Shown one piece after another: positions 8,043 to 15,293 of a stretch of 26,393 nt of DNA (positions within the stretch are counted from its first letter, which is position 1; every line of letters starts with the position of its first letter). The stretch spans positions 1 to 26,393 of the forward strand of contig CALARG010000025.1 of the NCBI GenBank assembly GCA_937888635.1, written 5' to 3'. The stretch comes from an uncultured Alphaproteobacteria bacterium (GTDB taxonomy: Bacteria; Pseudomonadota; Alphaproteobacteria; Rs-D84). The position numbers and the translations under genes were made by a program. A model generated the notes under the pieces. The model was not told the origin of the DNA, did no database searches, and worked only from the letters and a program-made list of their open reading frames with translations.

Positions 8043-8240
8043 GTTAGTGTAAGTTGTTAGTGATTAGTATCGGCAAAAAAACACGCATACCGTCATCCCC
8101 GCAACGGCGGGGATCCATTGCCCCGCAGGGACAAATCAAAAATGTCTGCGATGCATTAGATTTCCGCCCCCGCGGGAATGATGAAATGTTTTTTAATTCT
8201 TTTCCATCACTAATAACTTGCACTGGCCACTTACACTAAA
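8043..8240. repeat. Palindromic intergenic repeat, copy 2 (larger)
   Basis: The ends are TTAGTGTAAG (8044-8053) and CTTACACTAA (8230-8239), a perfect 10-bp inverted repeat. Further in, TTAGTGA-type arms (8058-8064 and 8207-8213) continue it. The right end, in reverse complement, carries TTAGTGTAAGTGGCCAGTG exactly as the left end of copy 1. The core from 8091 to about 8186 opens GTCATCCCCGC with an internal CCCCGC/GCGGGG hairpin and closes GCGGGAATGAT. It occupies most of the 317-nt gap between the fibre-like gene and rho. A 61-codon frame inside it is not a gene. Confidence 0.75.
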
Positions 8241-8259
8241 CATTTATTACAGAAAAAAC

Positions 8260-8288
8260 TTGACATTTTTGTCAATTTTGTGTATTAT
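8260..8288 (+). promoter_or_regulatory. Promoter of rho, with palindrome over the -35
   Basis: TTGACA (8260-8265) and TATTAT (8283-8288) are 17 nt apart. The -35 is one arm of the perfect palindrome TTGACA-TTTT-TGTCAA (8260-8275), a possible repressor site or chance. The leader that follows (about 8295-8347) can fold TTTGGG (8290-8295) against CCCAAA near 8325, enclosing CACA/TGTG. AAGGA at 8337-8341 is the ribosome site. Confidence 0.8.
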
Positions 8289-8347
8289 ATTTGGGTCAAA
8301 GGGCACAGGTCTGTGTTCGTTATCCCCAAAAAAGTTAAGGAAAATTT

Positions 8348-9616
8348 ATGCATATTAATGAATTAAAGGCAAAGTCGCCACAGCAATTGCTGAAAATGGC
8401 AGAAGATATGGGTATTGAAAATCCATCACAGTTGAATGTTCAACAGTTGCGATTCGCGGTTATGCGTGTGTTTGCGGCTGATAACAAGGTCACATTAATT
8501 GGTGATGGCGTGTTGGAACGGATGCAGGATGGTTTTGGGTTCCTGCGTGCGCCAGAATCAAACTATCTGGCGGGGCCAGACGATTTGTATGTGTCGCCAA
8601 ATTTGATTAAAAAATATGGCTTGAAAACAGGTGACTATGTTGAAGGGCAAATTCAGGCGCCGGCTGCGGAAACAGAACGTTATTTTGCATTGGAAACAAT
8701 TGAACGCGTTAATGGCGATAATCCAGAAAAGTTAAAGCATCGTGTGTCTTTTGATGATATGACGCCATTATATCCAGATGAACAATTAAAGATGGAAGTT
8801 GCCGATGACAAGGATAAAGGTCGCAACCTGTCGGCGCGTGTGATTGATTTGATTTCGCCAACAGGTAAGGGACAACGTTCGTTGATTGTTGCGCCACCGC
8901 GTACAGGTAAAACCGTTATGTTGCAGAATATTGCGCATTCAATTGCAACAAATTATCCAGATGTTAAATTGATTGTATTGCTGATTGATGAACGTCCAGA
9001 AGAAGTGACCGATATGCAACGCAGTGTTAAGGGTGAGGTTATATCTTCAACCTTTGATGAACCAGCAGCGCGTCATATTCAGGTTGCAGAAATGGTTATA
9101 GAAAAGGCAAAACGCCTGGTAGAGGCAGGACAGGATGTTGTTATCCTGTTAGATTCTATTACCCGTTTAGGGCGCGCATATAATACATGCGTTCCATCCA
9201 GCGGCAAGGTTTTGACCGGTGGTGTTGATGCGTATGCATTGCAACGGCCAAAGCGTTTCTTTGGCGCGGCGCGTAATATTGAAGGTGGTGGTTCGCTGAC
9301 AATTATTGCGACTGCGTTGGTTGATACAGGGTCTAAGATGGATGAAGTTATCTTTGAAGAATTTAAGGGTACAGGTAACAGCGAAATTATTTTGGACAGA
9401 AAATTGTCTGACAAGCGTGTGTATCCGGCGATTGATATTACTAAGTCTGGTACGCGTAAAGAAGACCTGTTGGTGGGCAAGGATATTTTAAGCAAAATGT
9501 ATGTATTGCGCCGTATTATCAACCCAATGGGTACATTAGAGGCAATGGAATTCCTGCTGGATAAGTTGCGACTGACAAAAACAAATGCGGACTTTTTCAG
9601 TTCCATGAATCAATAA
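8348..9616 (+). CDS. rho: Transcription termination factor Rho
   Basis: Hexameric RNA-dependent ATPase/translocase that ends transcription at non-intrinsic sites. At 422 residues it has the standard length. An N-terminal helical domain (1-45) is followed by the cold-shock-like RNA-binding fold with GFGFLR at 62-67. The Walker A is APPRTGKT at 182-189, then come LLIDERPEEVTDMQRSVKGEV, the Walker B VVILLDSITRLGRAYN, the Q-loop stretch PSSGKVLTGGVDAYALQRPKRFFGAARNIE, the R-loop and FEEFKGTGNSE. The PSSGKVLTGGVD..ALQRPKRFFGAARN wording is typical of alphaproteobacterial Rho. NIEGGGSLT has Gly where NIEEGGSLT is more usual. The ATG at 8348 has TAAGGAAA upstream. It is a single-gene unit with its own promoter and terminator. 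Its 5' leader is structured; rho genes in other bacteria are autoregulated by attenuation, which may apply here. Confidence 0.98.
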   Translation: MHINELKAKSPQQLLKMAEDMGIENPSQLNVQQLRFAVMRVFAADNKVTLIGDGVLERMQDGFGFLRAPESNYLAGPDDLYVSPNLIKKYGLKTGDYVEGQIQAPAAETERYFALETIERVNGDNPEKLKHRVSFDDMTPLYPDEQLKMEVADDKDKGRNLSARVIDLISPTGKGQRSLIVAPPRTGKTVMLQNIAHSIATNYPDVKLIVLLIDERPEEVTDMQRSVKGEVISSTFDEPAARHIQVAEMVIEKAKRLVEAGQDVVILLDSITRLGRAYNTCVPSSGKVLTGGVDAYALQRPKRFFGAARNIEGGGSLTIIATALVDTGSKMDEVIFEEFKGTGNSEIILDRKLSDKRVYPAIDITKSGTRKEDLLVGKDILSKMYVLRRIINPMGTLEAMEFLLDKLRLTKTNADFFSSMNQ

Positions 9617-9643
9617 AAATTCCCGCCAAATGGCGGGATTTTT
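9615..9643 (+). terminator. Intrinsic terminator after rho
   Basis: TCCCGCC-AAAT-GGCGGGA with A-run before and T-run after, directly at the rho stop codon. The same hairpin word CCGCCAAATGGCGG recurs at 13940-13953. Confidence 0.93.
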
Positions 9644-9810
9644 CTTATGGGGCGTTTTTTATATGCGATTCGGGATGGGTTGTCAAAAAATGGATTTGTG
9701 TACGGCCCAAGTTATTTATTTTTTCTTTTTTTTTCGCTTGCGTTGTGGCCAGAATTTTTCCTAAACTATGTAGTGATTAAATAACCACTTTTATACCTTG
9801 GGGGGATAAA

Positions 9811-10746
9811 ATGCGATTTCTTGTATTGTTGGGATTGCTGGTACCAATGGTTGCGGGGGCAAACACATTGACATTGGAAGATGCGTTGCGGGCAACATAT
9901 GTATCATGCGTTGGAATTGATGATGAATTGGCTGATTTAAAGAAAATGGCGGGTATTAATACGGCAATTACTGCGGTTGGTACAGCGGCTGGCGCAGGCG
10001 CGGTTGTCACCGGTTTGGTTAAAATGAAAACTGATAGAAAGGCCGAAGAACTGGAAAAAATGTTACAGGAAATTGATGAAATGCACAAAAGTTCTGGTTC
10101 AAATTTGACCGCCGAAGAATATGAAGTATTTTTGTCACAATTTAATGCCGCATATAATACCGAGATGGAAGATAAAGAAACCCTGCAGGAAGAACTGGAT
10201 AAAACGGTTAAAAAGTCCAAGAATTTGGGTAATTGGCGAACTGGGTTGTTGGCGGGGTCAACTGTGACGAATATTGCCGGTGCAGTTATTGCCGGCGGGA
10301 ACAAGGTTGATGGTGACCTGAATGCCCAGATTGAAAATTGCAAGGCCAGTGTTAAAAATCTGCGTAATGCGATGATGCAGGCCAGAATTAACGGAATTGA
10401 TATAACCGAGGCTCAGACAATTGCCGATGCCTGTGGCGAATTTGAATATGCGGATATTTCCAAAATTAATACCAAGGCCAAGGGTGCAATGATTTCATCA
10501 ACTGTTGGTGCGGTTACCGGGGTTGGGGGGACCGTCACATCTGCAATTGCTAATACAGATAAAACCCGAGACGATAACAGCGATGCAGGTAAAAAGAAAG
10601 AAAAGAACCTGAATACAGCCGCCAATGTTTTGGCGGGTGCAACCACGTTGGCATCGGCAACCGCTACGGTGTTCAATGCCACACAAATCAGTGCAATTAA
10701 AAAGGTCGCATCTGTTGCAGAAAAATGTACGGGGGTATTGAAATGA
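9811..10746 (+). CDS. Secreted/membrane protein of unknown function (311 aa), first gene of a coupled pair
   Basis: Not a family I recognise. The ATG at 9811 follows the strong GGGGGGAT (9800-9807). A signal peptide MRFLVLLGLLVPMVAGA gives a predicted mature start at NTLTLED. Gly/Ala-rich hydrophobic stretches near residues 48-70 (INTAITAVGTAAGAGAVVTGL), 150-170, 225-245 and 265-285 could be membrane hairpins or packed helices. A charged region at 75-145 (KAEELEKMLQEIDEMHK, then EMEDKETLQEELDKTVKKSK) looks like a coiled coil. Four cysteines remain in the mature protein (YVSCVG, ENCKAS, DACGEF, EKCTG). The stop overlaps the next start as ATGA, so the two proteins are very probably made together and may interact. 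A possible promoter at about 9752-9775 (TTGCGT, 18 nt, TAAACT) is weak. Placement in the envelope is inferred from the signal peptide. Confidence 0.85.
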   Translation: MRFLVLLGLLVPMVAGANTLTLEDALRATYVSCVGIDDELADLKKMAGINTAITAVGTAAGAGAVVTGLVKMKTDRKAEELEKMLQEIDEMHKSSGSNLTAEEYEVFLSQFNAAYNTEMEDKETLQEELDKTVKKSKNLGNWRTGLLAGSTVTNIAGAVIAGGNKVDGDLNAQIENCKASVKNLRNAMMQARINGIDITEAQTIADACGEFEYADISKINTKAKGAMISSTVGAVTGVGGTVTSAIANTDKTRDDNSDAGKKKEKNLNTAANVLAGATTLASATATVFNATQISAIKKVASVAEKCTGVLK

Positions 10747-13700
10747 AGAAATTAATAATCGCATTATTTTCACTGTTTTTGTTGAGTCCGTCGTTCGCTG
10801 CATTTCCTTTTTATGAGGGCACTATAGACGAGGCACAGCGACGGTCTGAAAATGGTTCTTCTCCCTTTGAACCTGAGTTTCTCAGAGCTGCCTATAAGTA
10901 TTTTTCTGTGTCTTCGGAATTGTTAAATCCGGCTTTTCGGGTGTATTTTCCAAATGAAACAAACTATGGCAATGCGTTGGCGGCATACCATGCGGCGGTT
11001 GCGGGCAATGGTGGTAAAGGGATTTTGCCAAAACAGTTGTGGGATGTTTGTATGGCAGGGGGGCTGGATATAAAAAGCAGCGCCGGCAAGCAGGAATGTG
11101 ATGATTTTGCGTTTGATTTGATGCCAATTTGGCAACGCGCGTGTACAGGTGACGGCATGGGCGAATGTATCAAAGCGTTTTCGTGGACGAACACAAATCA
11201 TCGTCAGGCGATGTTTATGGCCAAGGTTTATTTGGAACATCAAAAAAAGCGAAAAGATGTTGTTTGTACATCGTCGGTTGAACAGTCGTGGAATGACGAT
11301 TATGTCGCGTGCAGGGTTTTGAAACCTTCTAGGCTGCCAAGATATTATGAACTTCAGTTTGATGACCTTTATGAAAGTGTGGATTCGCAAATTGAAAATA
11401 ATATGAAAACGGCCATCTGTATTATATATGGCAAACCAAATATTGTAGATTGTCTTAGGGCGGAAAATTGTGATGCGGTTGATAAAATTGCACGTGAATT
11501 TGGTTGGCGCGCGTTTAAGAAAAATCATGGGTGTTATATTGAATCATATAATATTACCGACGAAAGTGAATTGGTTAATGAGTATGCGGGGATAATTGAT
11601 AATTTTGTATATTCGTCTGGTAAAGATCAAACGCAAATACAGGCAGCGTCGTCTTTGGACGAATTGATTAAAAAGTATTGTGCATCAAAGTTGGCGCCAA
11701 CGCCAGTCACCAGTTTTAGTTGTGCTAAGACACATCGTCGTTGGATTCGTGGGGTATTTGAAGATAACGAGGATGTTTTGACATGTCATATTAATGGCAA
11801 ACGTGTTGACTTTGTTTTTGATGATTTGACACAACAAAATGTGACATTGCTGGGGCAATCGCTTATTGAGGGCAGTACCCAAGCCCTGGGGTGTCGTGCA
11901 GTGGGTGGGGTTTTTGATGGCGAGCATTGTGCGGATTTGACCCAGGATATGTGTGCGCAGGTCGCACAGTTGAATTTGGCGGAGTGTCCAGATTGCAAGG
12001 CGGCATATTGGGACGCAGAAAAACAGATTTGTATGTTGCCAGAATCAAAACAGGCAAAAAACGCTAAGGCTACGGTTAAGGTTTTGACTAATACTGGTCT
12101 TGCGGTTGTTACATTGGTTGTGACAGTGGCATCGGGTGGATCTGTGTTGATGATTACAGCGGCTGCAACAGCAACATTGGCGGCGGCGACATCCGATGGT
12201 GTTAAGCTGATGCTGGATTCCGATGCATCGGATTGGGTGGTTGAAATGAATAAAATTCAAACGCCTGAGGCGGCAGATGCTTTCCTGCGCGCCCACCTGG
12301 AAGAGATTATGGGTGCAGATCATTTGAATGAACAGCGTCGTAATGGTTTGGATGAAATGCTGACACGTGTTCTGGGCAAGGCATCAGATACTTATTTTAA
12401 AGAAATAGTCTCAGGATGTGTTGCTGAAATACCAGTAAAGGACGGAGGTTATGAAGTTTATTATGATAAAAACTTGTCTACATGTGCGCTGAATCCGGCT
12501 AATGGAAAGAATACCAAAAGTACGATTATTCAGGTTGCAGATGCGGTTCAGTTTATTGCCGGTGTTGTGATGATTGTGGCGGGGTTGACCCAAACAGCAC
12601 AGGCTATTTCAACCCGTGTGACAAGTGTGACGGACAAGATAGACGATCTGAAAAATACAGGATGGATATATCGTAACGGTCAATGGTATAATCAAACAAC
12701 CGGTGAAGTAATTGACAAGTTGCCTGTGGGGGTACCAGGTTGGGATCCAAACCCGGCATTGCGTGGTGGTGGTCGTTGGCGTGGATTGCTGTATGGTAAT
12801 GGCAATACGGGCAGTTTCACCAGAAAGGCTGACCTGATTAGGTGGGTAACTGAAAATCGCATTGACAGAGTTGTAAGTACAGTTTGGAATCCAAATTGGG
12901 CAGTTGTGGCGGCGGGAACGGCCAATGCGATTGCTGCGCCAAGTGGACAAAATTTGGCCAATGTTAATATTCCAGACAAAACGCCGGCGGAAACACCAGC
13001 GGTGACACCGGAAAAGCCGACGGCACCAGTAGTGGTGACACCGGAACAGCCATCTGCGCCAGTGGTGACACCGGAAAAGCCGACGGCACCAGTGGTGACG
13101 CCAGGAAAGCCATCTGCGCCAGCGGTGACACCGGAACAGCCGACGGCACCTGTGGTGACACCGGAACAGCCGACGGCACCTGTGGATGATACACCGACTT
13201 ATACCCCGGCGCCGGTGGATAATACGCCGACTTATACCCCGGCATCTGTGGAACCGGCGCGTGATATTAAGCCACACGAGGTAAAGAATAATGGTGCCAA
13301 GACTGCTTTGATTGCAACGGCTGCAATTGCAGGAACAATTGGGGCAGGTTGGTTAATTGGTGGTCTGATTGGTAAAGATGACGATGATAAAAAGCCATCT
13401 GCACCAGCGGTAACGCAAAATCAATCTGATTTGGAACAGTTGATGCGTAATGCAGGTGGGGTTATTGGTAATCAAAATGGCGCATCGTTACGGTTGATTT
13501 CGTTGCCAACAACTATTAACTCAGTGGCGCCAATTGTCACGATTAATGGATATGCAGTTGTTGTTGTTGACTATCGCGGTATTCGTTTGCCGTACTATAT
13601 GAATACTGCAACAATGCGTTGGGAACCATTGTTGGGAATCGGGATAAATGGTGGTTGGTTTAATGTATATCCAAATGCTGTGCAATCAGGAATACCGGTA

Positions 13701-13934
13701 ATTGATTCTGTTGCAGGGCATCTGGGGCGTAAGTTATCGCCAAATGTTGTGTCGGCTTATGTTGGCAACTTTAACGGCGGTATATCGTTCCCAATGGCAG
13801 GACCTGGGGCGTATACAATAATCAATGCCGAGTTTGTAAACGGTGTTGTGCAAACGAATGCAGGTGTAATGTCGCCGTCAGATAAATTGTTGTATGACAA
13901 TAATTACAATCTGATGCGTGCTAAATTACAATAA
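10743..13934 (+). CDS. Large secreted/membrane protein (1063 aa) with Pro/Thr repeats and a new-looking C-terminal domain
   Basis: Unknown function. The ATG at 10743 overlaps the upstream stop (ATGA), which sets the start; an in-frame ATG at 10725 lies inside the upstream gene and would spoil the signal peptide. In order: a signal peptide (1-19, MKKLIIALFSLFLLSPSFA); a Cys-containing globular region to about 435 (including AECPDCKAAYWD and KQICMLP); a long hydrophobic segment at 445-485; another at 600-620 (VQFIAGVVMIVAGL); a basic region with GGGRWRGLLYG; Pro/Thr-rich repeats VVTPEQPTAP at about 750-835; a hydrophobic segment at 853-877 followed by KDDDDKK; and a C-terminal domain at about 896-1063. 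That domain resembles the end of the protein at the right edge of the window: VVVV..RGIRLPYY, RWE, GIGINGGWF, and MAGPGAY. The topology suggests a membrane-anchored envelope protein with a spacer and an exposed terminal domain. It could be a secretion-linked or surface factor; no catalytic motif was seen. Confidence 0.85.
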   Translation: MKKLIIALFSLFLLSPSFAAFPFYEGTIDEAQRRSENGSSPFEPEFLRAAYKYFSVSSELLNPAFRVYFPNETNYGNALAAYHAAVAGNGGKGILPKQLWDVCMAGGLDIKSSAGKQECDDFAFDLMPIWQRACTGDGMGECIKAFSWTNTNHRQAMFMAKVYLEHQKKRKDVVCTSSVEQSWNDDYVACRVLKPSRLPRYYELQFDDLYESVDSQIENNMKTAICIIYGKPNIVDCLRAENCDAVDKIAREFGWRAFKKNHGCYIESYNITDESELVNEYAGIIDNFVYSSGKDQTQIQAASSLDELIKKYCASKLAPTPVTSFSCAKTHRRWIRGVFEDNEDVLTCHINGKRVDFVFDDLTQQNVTLLGQSLIEGSTQALGCRAVGGVFDGEHCADLTQDMCAQVAQLNLAECPDCKAAYWDAEKQICMLPESKQAKNAKATVKVLTNTGLAVVTLVVTVASGGSVLMITAAATATLAAATSDGVKLMLDSDASDWVVEMNKIQTPEAADAFLRAHLEEIMGADHLNEQRRNGLDEMLTRVLGKASDTYFKEIVSGCVAEIPVKDGGYEVYYDKNLSTCALNPANGKNTKSTIIQVADAVQFIAGVVMIVAGLTQTAQAISTRVTSVTDKIDDLKNTGWIYRNGQWYNQTTGEVIDKLPVGVPGWDPNPALRGGGRWRGLLYGNGNTGSFTRKADLIRWVTENRIDRVVSTVWNPNWAVVAAGTANAIAAPSGQNLANVNIPDKTPAETPAVTPEKPTAPVVVTPEQPSAPVVTPEKPTAPVVTPGKPSAPAVTPEQPTAPVVTPEQPTAPVDDTPTYTPAPVDNTPTYTPASVEPARDIKPHEVKNNGAKTALIATAAIAGTIGAGWLIGGLIGKDDDDKKPSAPAVTQNQSDLEQLMRNAGGVIGNQNGASLRLISLPTTINSVAPIVTINGYAVVVVDYRGIRLPYYMNTATMRWEPLLGIGINGGWFNVYPNAVQSGIPVIDSVAGHLGRKLSPNVVSAYVGNFNGGISFPMAGPGAYTIINAEFVNGVVQTNAGVMSPSDKLLYDNNYNLMRAKLQ
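13000..13248 (+). repeat. Tandem repeats coding for the Pro/Thr-rich spacer
   Basis: About six 30-bp units of the form GTGGTGACACCGGAACAGCC plus ten more bases encode VVTPE(Q/K)P(T/S)AP. They are followed by two 33-bp units encoding V(D/)DTPTYTPAP-like text (about 13181-13246). E and G, Q and K, T and S alternate between units. Likely an extended, length-variable wall- or periplasm-spanning linker. Confidence 0.85.
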
Positions 13935-13962
13935 AAATCCCCGCCAAATGGCGGGATTTTTT
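13933..13962 (+). terminator. Intrinsic terminator after the 311/1063 pair
   Basis: CCCGCC-AAAT-GGCGGG flanked by an A-run and TTTTTT, starting inside the stop codon of the preceding gene. Nearly identical to the terminator after rho. The next ORF starts only 14 nt after it, so that ORF is either fed by read-through or has its own weak promoter. Confidence 0.92.
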
Positions 13963-13976
13963 ATGGGGATGAAAAA

Positions 13977-14204
13977 ATGTATAAACTGTATTTTTTATTG
14001 TTTTTGTTGGCGGTTGTTTGTGGGGCCTATTTCGCGGGTGGTCAGGTGGGGCGACAGTATTGCAATGCGCGTATGGGCGCGAATGTTATCACGCAACAAT
14101 CGCAAATAATGAAAATTCAAGGGGATATAAATGCCGAGGCTTATAATCTTAATACTGGGGATATTCGTCGCAGGTTGCGCGAAAAATACACAATTGCTGA
14201 ATAA
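13977..14204 (+). CDS. Small inner-membrane protein, i-spanin (Rz)-like
   Basis: 75 residues. The ATG at 13977 follows GGGGAT at 13965-13970. One N-terminal membrane segment (residues about 4-22, YFLLFLLAVVCGAYFAGGQ) is followed by a charged, mostly helical tail to the end (QQSQIMKIQGDINAEAYNLN, RRRLREKYTIAE), the topology of an Rz-type i-spanin: inner-membrane anchor with a periplasmic helical domain. The stronger argument is the neighbour: a lipoprotein gene starts inside it at 14131 in another frame and runs past its end, the overlapping Rz/Rz1 arrangement known from many phages. In that family the pair fuses inner and outer membranes at the end of lysis. It is shorter than lambda Rz (about 150 aa). 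No holin, endolysin or virion gene is within the window, so it may be a prophage relic, a domesticated pair, or an unrelated small membrane protein. Confidence 0.6.
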   Translation: MYKLYFLLFLLAVVCGAYFAGGQVGRQYCNARMGANVITQQSQIMKIQGDINAEAYNLNTGDIRRRLREKYTIAE

Positions 14205-14334
14205 TGTTTGTGCGCCGGTGGTTTGTGTGCCAATTTATGGACGGGCGAATGATTGGGATGTAATTAGTGATGACTTGGCGCGGAATATATATAGGCATAA
14301 CAGGTTGTGCGAACAATACAGTGACAAAAGTTGA
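14131..14334 (+). CDS. Small outer-membrane lipoprotein, o-spanin (Rz1)-like
   Basis: 67 residues. The ATG at 14131 has GGGGAT five bases upstream (14121-14126). MPRLIILILGIFVAGC is a lipoprotein signal peptide with lipobox VAGC, so Cys16 should be lipidated, leaving a 51-residue mature protein. The mature text ends PIYGRANDWDVISDDLARNI then YRHNRLCEQ. This resembles the short lipoproteins paired with Rz-like genes in phages of alphaproteobacteria (a PI-Y/R..-D-LT/ISD-AR-I-HN-C pattern, from memory). It overlaps the upstream gene by 74 nt in the +1 frame and extends 130 nt beyond it. Expected role: outer-membrane half of a spanin complex. A plain small lipoprotein is the alternative. The start and lipobox are clear; the spanin assignment is inferred. 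Confidence 0.65.
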   Translation: MPRLIILILGIFVAGCAKNTQLLNNVCAPVVCVPIYGRANDWDVISDDLARNIYRHNRLCEQYSDKS

Positions 14335-14359
14335 CAATGTAAAACTTTTGTGTTATATG
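14324..14359 (+). promoter_or_regulatory. Promoter with embedded inverted repeat ahead of the 308-aa gene
   Basis: TTGACA (14331-14336) and TATATG (14354-14359) are 17 nt apart. The -35 lies in the loop of a perfect 9-bp inverted repeat, ACAAAAGTT (14324-14332) and AACTTTTGT (14343-14351), suggesting an operator. No T-run follows, so it is not an intrinsic terminator. The predicted transcript start (about 14366) nearly coincides with the first possible start codon of the next gene. Confidence 0.6.
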
Positions 14360-14366
14360 TTTTGCT

Positions 14367-15293
14367 GTGTTATTTAGTGATAAAGTTTTGATAAAGGATA
14401 TTAATGCGCCACGGTTCAAGCATCGGGCGCTGACGGGATATTTGCGCAGAAATTGGAACCGAAATCCGCATGTGTTAAAACGGATTGTGTATAATACAGA
14501 TGTGTCGCCATATATTGGTGCGTTGCCGCCAGAATTGCGCAGCCAGTTGGTGGGCAAAGATATTGCAAATGTGACCGCACAATTTCGTGAAAATCTGGAA
14601 GATTTTTTAATTAATAATGCCTTTGATTTGCGCGATATGAAATCAGATTGTGTTTATGAATTGCCGCAGTTGGGCAATTTGTTTGGGCAACGGTGCACTT
14701 TGACGGCGCGTGGTGGTGTAAATCCATGGGTGGGTGCGTGTGGTGTTGTGTGTAAATTGTCTTTCCCACAGATTAACGCGCATTATGCCTTGAAAATATA
14801 CTTTGGTGGAGCATCTGAATTTATGAATTTTAGTCATGGTGCCTGGTTTGAGGTGGCGACCGCCCTGGCGGCGAATAAGGCAGAACCCCGCGATAATACC
14901 CCAATGTATATGGCATCGTTGAAATATGATATGTATATGCTGTCTAAATGGGCGGGGGATGCAGATGATGGTATTGCGCCACGCGAAAATAAAAATATGA
15001 TATTCTTTACAAAAACTGATGAAGATGAGGCGCGAAATCGTCGTGGTGGACGCAGAATTGACTGGGGCGAGACATTTAAAACAAACTATGGAGAAATGTC
15101 GTATCTGGCGCGTAAACTTTATCGTCAGTTAATGAATATGGATTTAGGGGCGGTTCAGAAATCGCTGGCCTCTGCACAGGATAAAATTACGCAACGCGAT
15201 TTTGCGTATGCAATAAAATTGGCAGAATTGACCGCGTGGTATGATGATAATACCAGATTGCATGACTTTGTAATTAATATAAAGCAACGATAA
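14367..15293 (+). CDS. Unknown cytoplasmic protein (308 aa), faint protein-kinase-like N-lobe
   Basis: No signal peptide and no membrane segment. The start is uncertain: the first in-frame start is the GTG at 14367, almost at the predicted transcript start; a TTG at 14388 is the alternative; neither has a good ribosome site. A basic N-terminus (FKHRALTGYLRRNWNRNPHV) leads to a Gly-rich stretch at 116-127 (GGVNPWVGACG), then VVCKLSFPQINAHYALKIYF. There ALKIY with Lys143 could be the beta-3 ATP-binding lysine of a kinase fold, and Glu162 could be the helix-C partner. A region MYMASLKYDMYMLSKWAGD could be the hinge. No HRD or DFG motif was found, so if it is kinase-like it is degenerate or of an atypical family. 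The C-terminal 70 residues are helical. It sits downstream of the spanin-like pair and convergent with the arginase gene, stop codon to stop codon with no gap. Confidence 0.75.
   Translation: MLFSDKVLIKDINAPRFKHRALTGYLRRNWNRNPHVLKRIVYNTDVSPYIGALPPELRSQLVGKDIANVTAQFRENLEDFLINNAFDLRDMKSDCVYELPQLGNLFGQRCTLTARGGVNPWVGACGVVCKLSFPQINAHYALKIYFGGASEFMNFSHGAWFEVATALAANKAEPRDNTPMYMASLKYDMYMLSKWAGDADDGIAPRENKNMIFFTKTDEDEARNRRGGRRIDWGETFKTNYGEMSYLARKLYRQLMNMDLGAVQKSLASAQDKITQRDFAYAIKLAELTAWYDDNTRLHDFVINIKQR

Noticed and set aside
8054..8239. 61-codon plus-strand frame between the fibre-like gene and rho
   Set aside because: It lies within the palindromic repeat, and its text comes from the GTCATCCCCGC core and the repeat ends.
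12609..13277. Minus-strand frame of 222 codons over the Pro/Thr repeats
   Set aside because: Shadow of the 30-bp tandem repeats; Cys/Arg/Trp-rich nonsense text without start signals.
14324..14351. Inverted repeat as terminator of the spanin-like pair
   Set aside because: No T-run follows and the loop holds a -35 box, so it fits a promoter/operator better.
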